A DNA stretch of 32,845 bases from Acidobacteriaceae bacterium. Its GTDB lineage: Bacteria; Acidobacteriota; Terriglobia; Terriglobales; Acidobacteriaceae. Below the pieces are notes generated by a model. The model worked only from the letters and a program-made list of their open reading frames with translations, was not told the DNA's origin and searched no databases. The DNA is taken from NCBI GenBank assembly GCA_030039035.1, contig JASHQQ010000090.1:1-32845 (forward strand). The letters run 5' to 3'. This document shows, in pieces, positions 30,993-32,845 of the stretch (position 1 is its first letter; each line of letters opens with the position of its first letter). A program made the position numbers and the translations under genes.

Positions 30993-31289
30993 ATGCCCGT
31001 CGCTCAACTGACGCTCGAAGTCCGGATTGAGCATGCCCAGTCTCTCAAGGACCGGCGGCAGGTGGTGCGCTCGCTCAAAGACCAGTTGCGGCAGAGCTTC
31101 AACGTCTCCGTGGCGGAGATGGACGAAGCGGTGGGATGGCAATCGGCGACCATTGCGGTTGTCGCCATCTCGCGCTCGCGCGACTATCTTCACGGACTGG
31201 TCGAAGAGGTGGAGCGCGCCGCGCGCCGCATGCTCAACGAGCATGGCGCCGAGCTGGCCGACTCGTTCTGGGAGTACGTGGAGAGTTGA
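30993..31289 (+). CDS. YlxP/DUF503 family protein
   Basis: A 98-residue protein of the DUF503 family, full length for the group. It opens PVAQLTLEVRIEHAQSLKDR (about 2-21), with the family's characteristic SLKDRRQVVRSLKDQLRQSFNVSVAE region, here split by residue 40. The C-terminus is helical (LVEEVERAARRMLNE). YlxP homologs are small cytoplasmic ferredoxin-like-fold proteins often encoded near infB and rbfA, with a possible role in ribosome assembly. Here it stands alone, 197 bp after the symporter. A GGAG lies close before the ATG. The exact function is not established. Confidence 0.85.
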   Translation: MPVAQLTLEVRIEHAQSLKDRRQVVRSLKDQLRQSFNVSVAEMDEAVGWQSATIAVVAISRSRDYLHGLVEEVERAARRMLNEHGAELADSFWEYVES

Positions 31290-31463
31290 CCGGGCGGGCG
31301 CTTGAGACGACCTTGGTTCCTCCCACCCTTGCCGCCGAAACAAGAACGGGGCAAGGATGGGGCACCCCGTCACCCATCCTGTCCGCTCGCTGACGTGCAC
31401 CGGCAAGTACGGGCAATCCAGGTGTCACGGCGCACACGCATTTCAGAGGAAAGAGGACAGGAG

Positions 31464-32012
31464 ATGAAACGAGCAGCGGCAGTCTTGTTTTGCCTGGTCC
31501 TGGGCACGGGCGCAAACCTGAGGGCGCAAAACAGTGTAGAGGAGCAGAGGGTACGCAAGCTTCCGCAGGCGTTCTGCGATGCGTTTACAAGGCATGACGG
31601 GCACGCGCTGGCAGGGATTATGGCCGAGGATGTGGATTTCGTCACCGTCGGCGCACTCTGGCTGCATGGCCGCACAGACTTTGAGAAGTATCACACACGG
31701 CTGCTCAGTGGGCGTTTCAGGAATGTCACCTGCACGAATCTGCAAACCCTGGTTCGTTTTTTGAGGCCGGACTTCGCGGTGGTGCACTGGACATGGACGC
31801 TGGAGGGTGACAGGAATGTCGACGGCACCGCGCGACAGCGTCGTTTCGGAATGATGACGATGATCGCCGAGAAGCGGAATGGCAACTGGCAGGTCGACGC
31901 GGCGCAGAACGACGATGCCGATCCCAGCCCCGCCCCCGAACTCGGCAATGACGTAAGGCCGGTTGTGCCCATTCCGGGCTCGACCCCGATGCAGCCCTGC
32001 GTATTCCGATGA
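31464..32012 (+). CDS. Secreted SnoaL-like (SgcJ/EcaC family) protein
   Basis: A 182-residue protein. Residues 1-22 (MKRAAAVLFCLVLGTGANLR, then AQ) are a Sec signal. The mature part has the NTF2/SnoaL-like cone fold of the SgcJ/EcaC family: LPQAFCDAFTRHDGHALAGI (about 33-52), then EDVDFVTVGALWLHGR, and RRFGMMTMIAEKRNGNWQV (about 132-150). Such domains bind small molecules or act as enzymes with unknown substrates. GAGG lies eight bases before the ATG. It ends next to an IS21-like repeat array, which begins three bases after its stop. Confidence 0.8.
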   Translation: MKRAAAVLFCLVLGTGANLRAQNSVEEQRVRKLPQAFCDAFTRHDGHALAGIMAEDVDFVTVGALWLHGRTDFEKYHTRLLSGRFRNVTCTNLQTLVRFLRPDFAVVHWTWTLEGDRNVDGTARQRRFGMMTMIAEKRNGNWQVDAAQNDDADPSPAPELGNDVRPVVPIPGSTPMQPCVFR

Positions 32013-32014
32013 AA

Positions 32015-32330
32015 TGGGGCACTGATTCCAGCGCAAGTGGGGCAGCATCGAGGCAAGCGACGCTGGTTACGGCTATCATCACCGAAGTGCCCCATTTGAG
32101 TCAAGATTTTTGTTCTTGGTGAACCAATCAGCATCATTTCGTTTCCATCATCTCGTTTCCCTCCTGATACGTTCCGAAAAAGATGGGGCGCCGTTCCGAA
32201 GCAAATGGGCACTGATTCCAATGGAGGTGGGGCACTCATTCCGATCCATGTGGGGCGGCGTTCCGAGGGAGTGGGGCAGCATTCCGAAAATGGTGGGGCA
32301 CCGTTCCGAACGAAGTGGGGCAGCCCGGGC
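32015..32330. repeat. Array of about 22-bp repeats resembling an IS21-type terminus
   Basis: The core TGGGGCA-nnn-TTCCGA recurs with starts near 32015, 32038, 32184, 32206, 32228, 32251, 32272, 32294 and 32316. The last seven are spaced 22, 22, 23, 21, 22 and 22 bp. An inverted core TGCCCCA lies at 32088-32094. IS21-family elements carry multiple internal terminal repeats bound by the transposase, and this array resembles such an end. No istA/istB-like gene is present in the window. The spacers are too short and too similar for CRISPR. Confidence 0.7.
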
Positions 32331-32350
32331 GGTTGCCCCACCCAAGCATT

Positions 32351-32845
32351 TCACAGCATTTCCGGCGACGATGCCTCTGCGGAACCAGCATTGGTAGCCG
32401 CCACCGAGTTCGCCATCTGTAACCAGCGCTTTTCCATCTCCTCCATCCGGCGGCGGATATGATCCCAGTAGCTGGCGGGAATGTGCGGCTGGCTGACTTC
32501 CTTTATTAATGATGCGAAGTACGCCAGGCTGGTGATGGGCACTTGGGATTGGCCGTTCAACAGGGTCACATATTTGCGGGCACATCCTAACCATATGGCC
32601 CGGCGCAGTTGCTCCAATGTCACCCCATTTCGGCCGAGATTGTGTGCCAGCTTTTCGTCCGCGACTGTAAACGTCGAGCGCACGCAAGCCGGCGCCAAGA
32701 AAGCCGCCCGCGCTTGCCGCAAGAACTCTACCTCCGGAGGCCCGGCGGCCAGCGCGATCTGTTTCTGATACGGCCAGAAGCGGTCACAGATTTCCACCCG
32801 ATCTGCCTGGCGTTCGCAGACGCCCTGGTGTTGCAACTCGTCGAG
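32351..32845 (-). CDS. Hypothetical protein, 5'-truncated at the window edge
   Basis: The leftward frame is open to the right edge, so the N-terminus is missing; 164 residues remain. The sequence is protein-like throughout: RVEICDRFWPYQKQIALA, VEFLRQARAAFLAPACV, TFTVADEKLAHNL, LRRAIWLGCARKYVTLLNG, ITSLAYFASLIKEV and YWDHIRRRMEEMEKRWLQ. It has a mostly helical, DNA-binding-like character but no motif that I can name. Proteins of this type occur next to mobile elements in related genomes, to my recollection. Its position directly beside the repeat array supports a mobile-element association, but no function can be given. Confidence 0.65.
   Translation of the reverse strand, partial: LDELQHQGVCERQADRVEICDRFWPYQKQIALAAGPPEVEFLRQARAAFLAPACVRSTFTVADEKLAHNLGRNGVTLEQLRRAIWLGCARKYVTLLNGQSQVPITSLAYFASLIKEVSQPHIPASYWDHIRRRMEEMEKRWLQMANSVAATNAGSAEASSPEML

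Noticed and set aside
32015-32330. CRISPR array
   Set aside because: The repeat units are about 22 bp in total with variable bases inside the unit; there are no unique 30-40-bp spacers and no cas genes.

Overview
This window reads as a fragment of an Acidobacteriota (Terriglobia-like) chromosome. The evidence is qualitative: an Oar-type TonB-dependent receptor with a carboxypeptidase-regulatory N-terminus, an FtsX/MacB-type permease of the kind expanded in this phylum, a BlaR1-like M56 peptidase fused to a TIGR03435 domain, Tat-exported Gfo/Idh/MocA proteins, and short intergenic palindromic repeats. No rRNA or marker gene is present, so the phylum is an inference.

Region 1 (1-15711) is a carbohydrate block. 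It starts with a 5'-truncated Gfo/Idh/MocA oxidoreductase and a Tat-exported sugar-phosphate-isomerase-like protein, which converge on a large TonB-dependent receptor. A second Tat-type oxidoreductase follows, then a secreted clan GH-D (alpha-galactosidase-like) hydrolase with a C-terminal PKD domain. A DeoR/AgaR-type repressor is divergent from a PfkB kinase, an AgaS-type SIS isomerase/deaminase and a KbaZ/GatZ protein. Together these suggest outer-membrane capture of a galactose- or galactosamine-containing glycan, hydrolysis outside the cytoplasm, and cytoplasmic conversion to tagatose phosphates. No deacetylase (AgaA) and no catalytic aldolase subunit (KbaY/GatY) are seen. A membrane polyferredoxin of the NapH/CcoG type ends the rightward block.

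Region 2 (15751-23669) is mixed: a hemerythrin-like protein, a formylglycine-generating-enzyme-like lipoprotein, a secreted GH11 xylanase, a stretch of small and broken genes (omega-like protein, zinc-ribbon remnant), a frameshifted Hsp20 gene, a cupin protein and a large FtsX-type permease.

Region 3 (about 23700-29103) is a mobile-DNA scar. The 3' end of a tyrosine recombinase gene lies next to a 45-bp exact copy of the 3' half of the initiator tRNA-Met gene. The intact tRNA gene is 3.56 kb away, at the far end of the segment. Between the copies lie an IS3 transposase fragment, a small secreted protein, and a BlaI repressor with its M56-TIGR03435 partner. The BlaI promoter carries a palindromic operator inside its spacer.

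Region 4 (29104-32845) returns to ordinary chromosome: an SSS-family symporter, a YlxP/DUF503 protein, a secreted SnoaL-like protein, then an array of about 22-bp repeats resembling an IS21-type terminus, and an unidentified protein running off the right edge.
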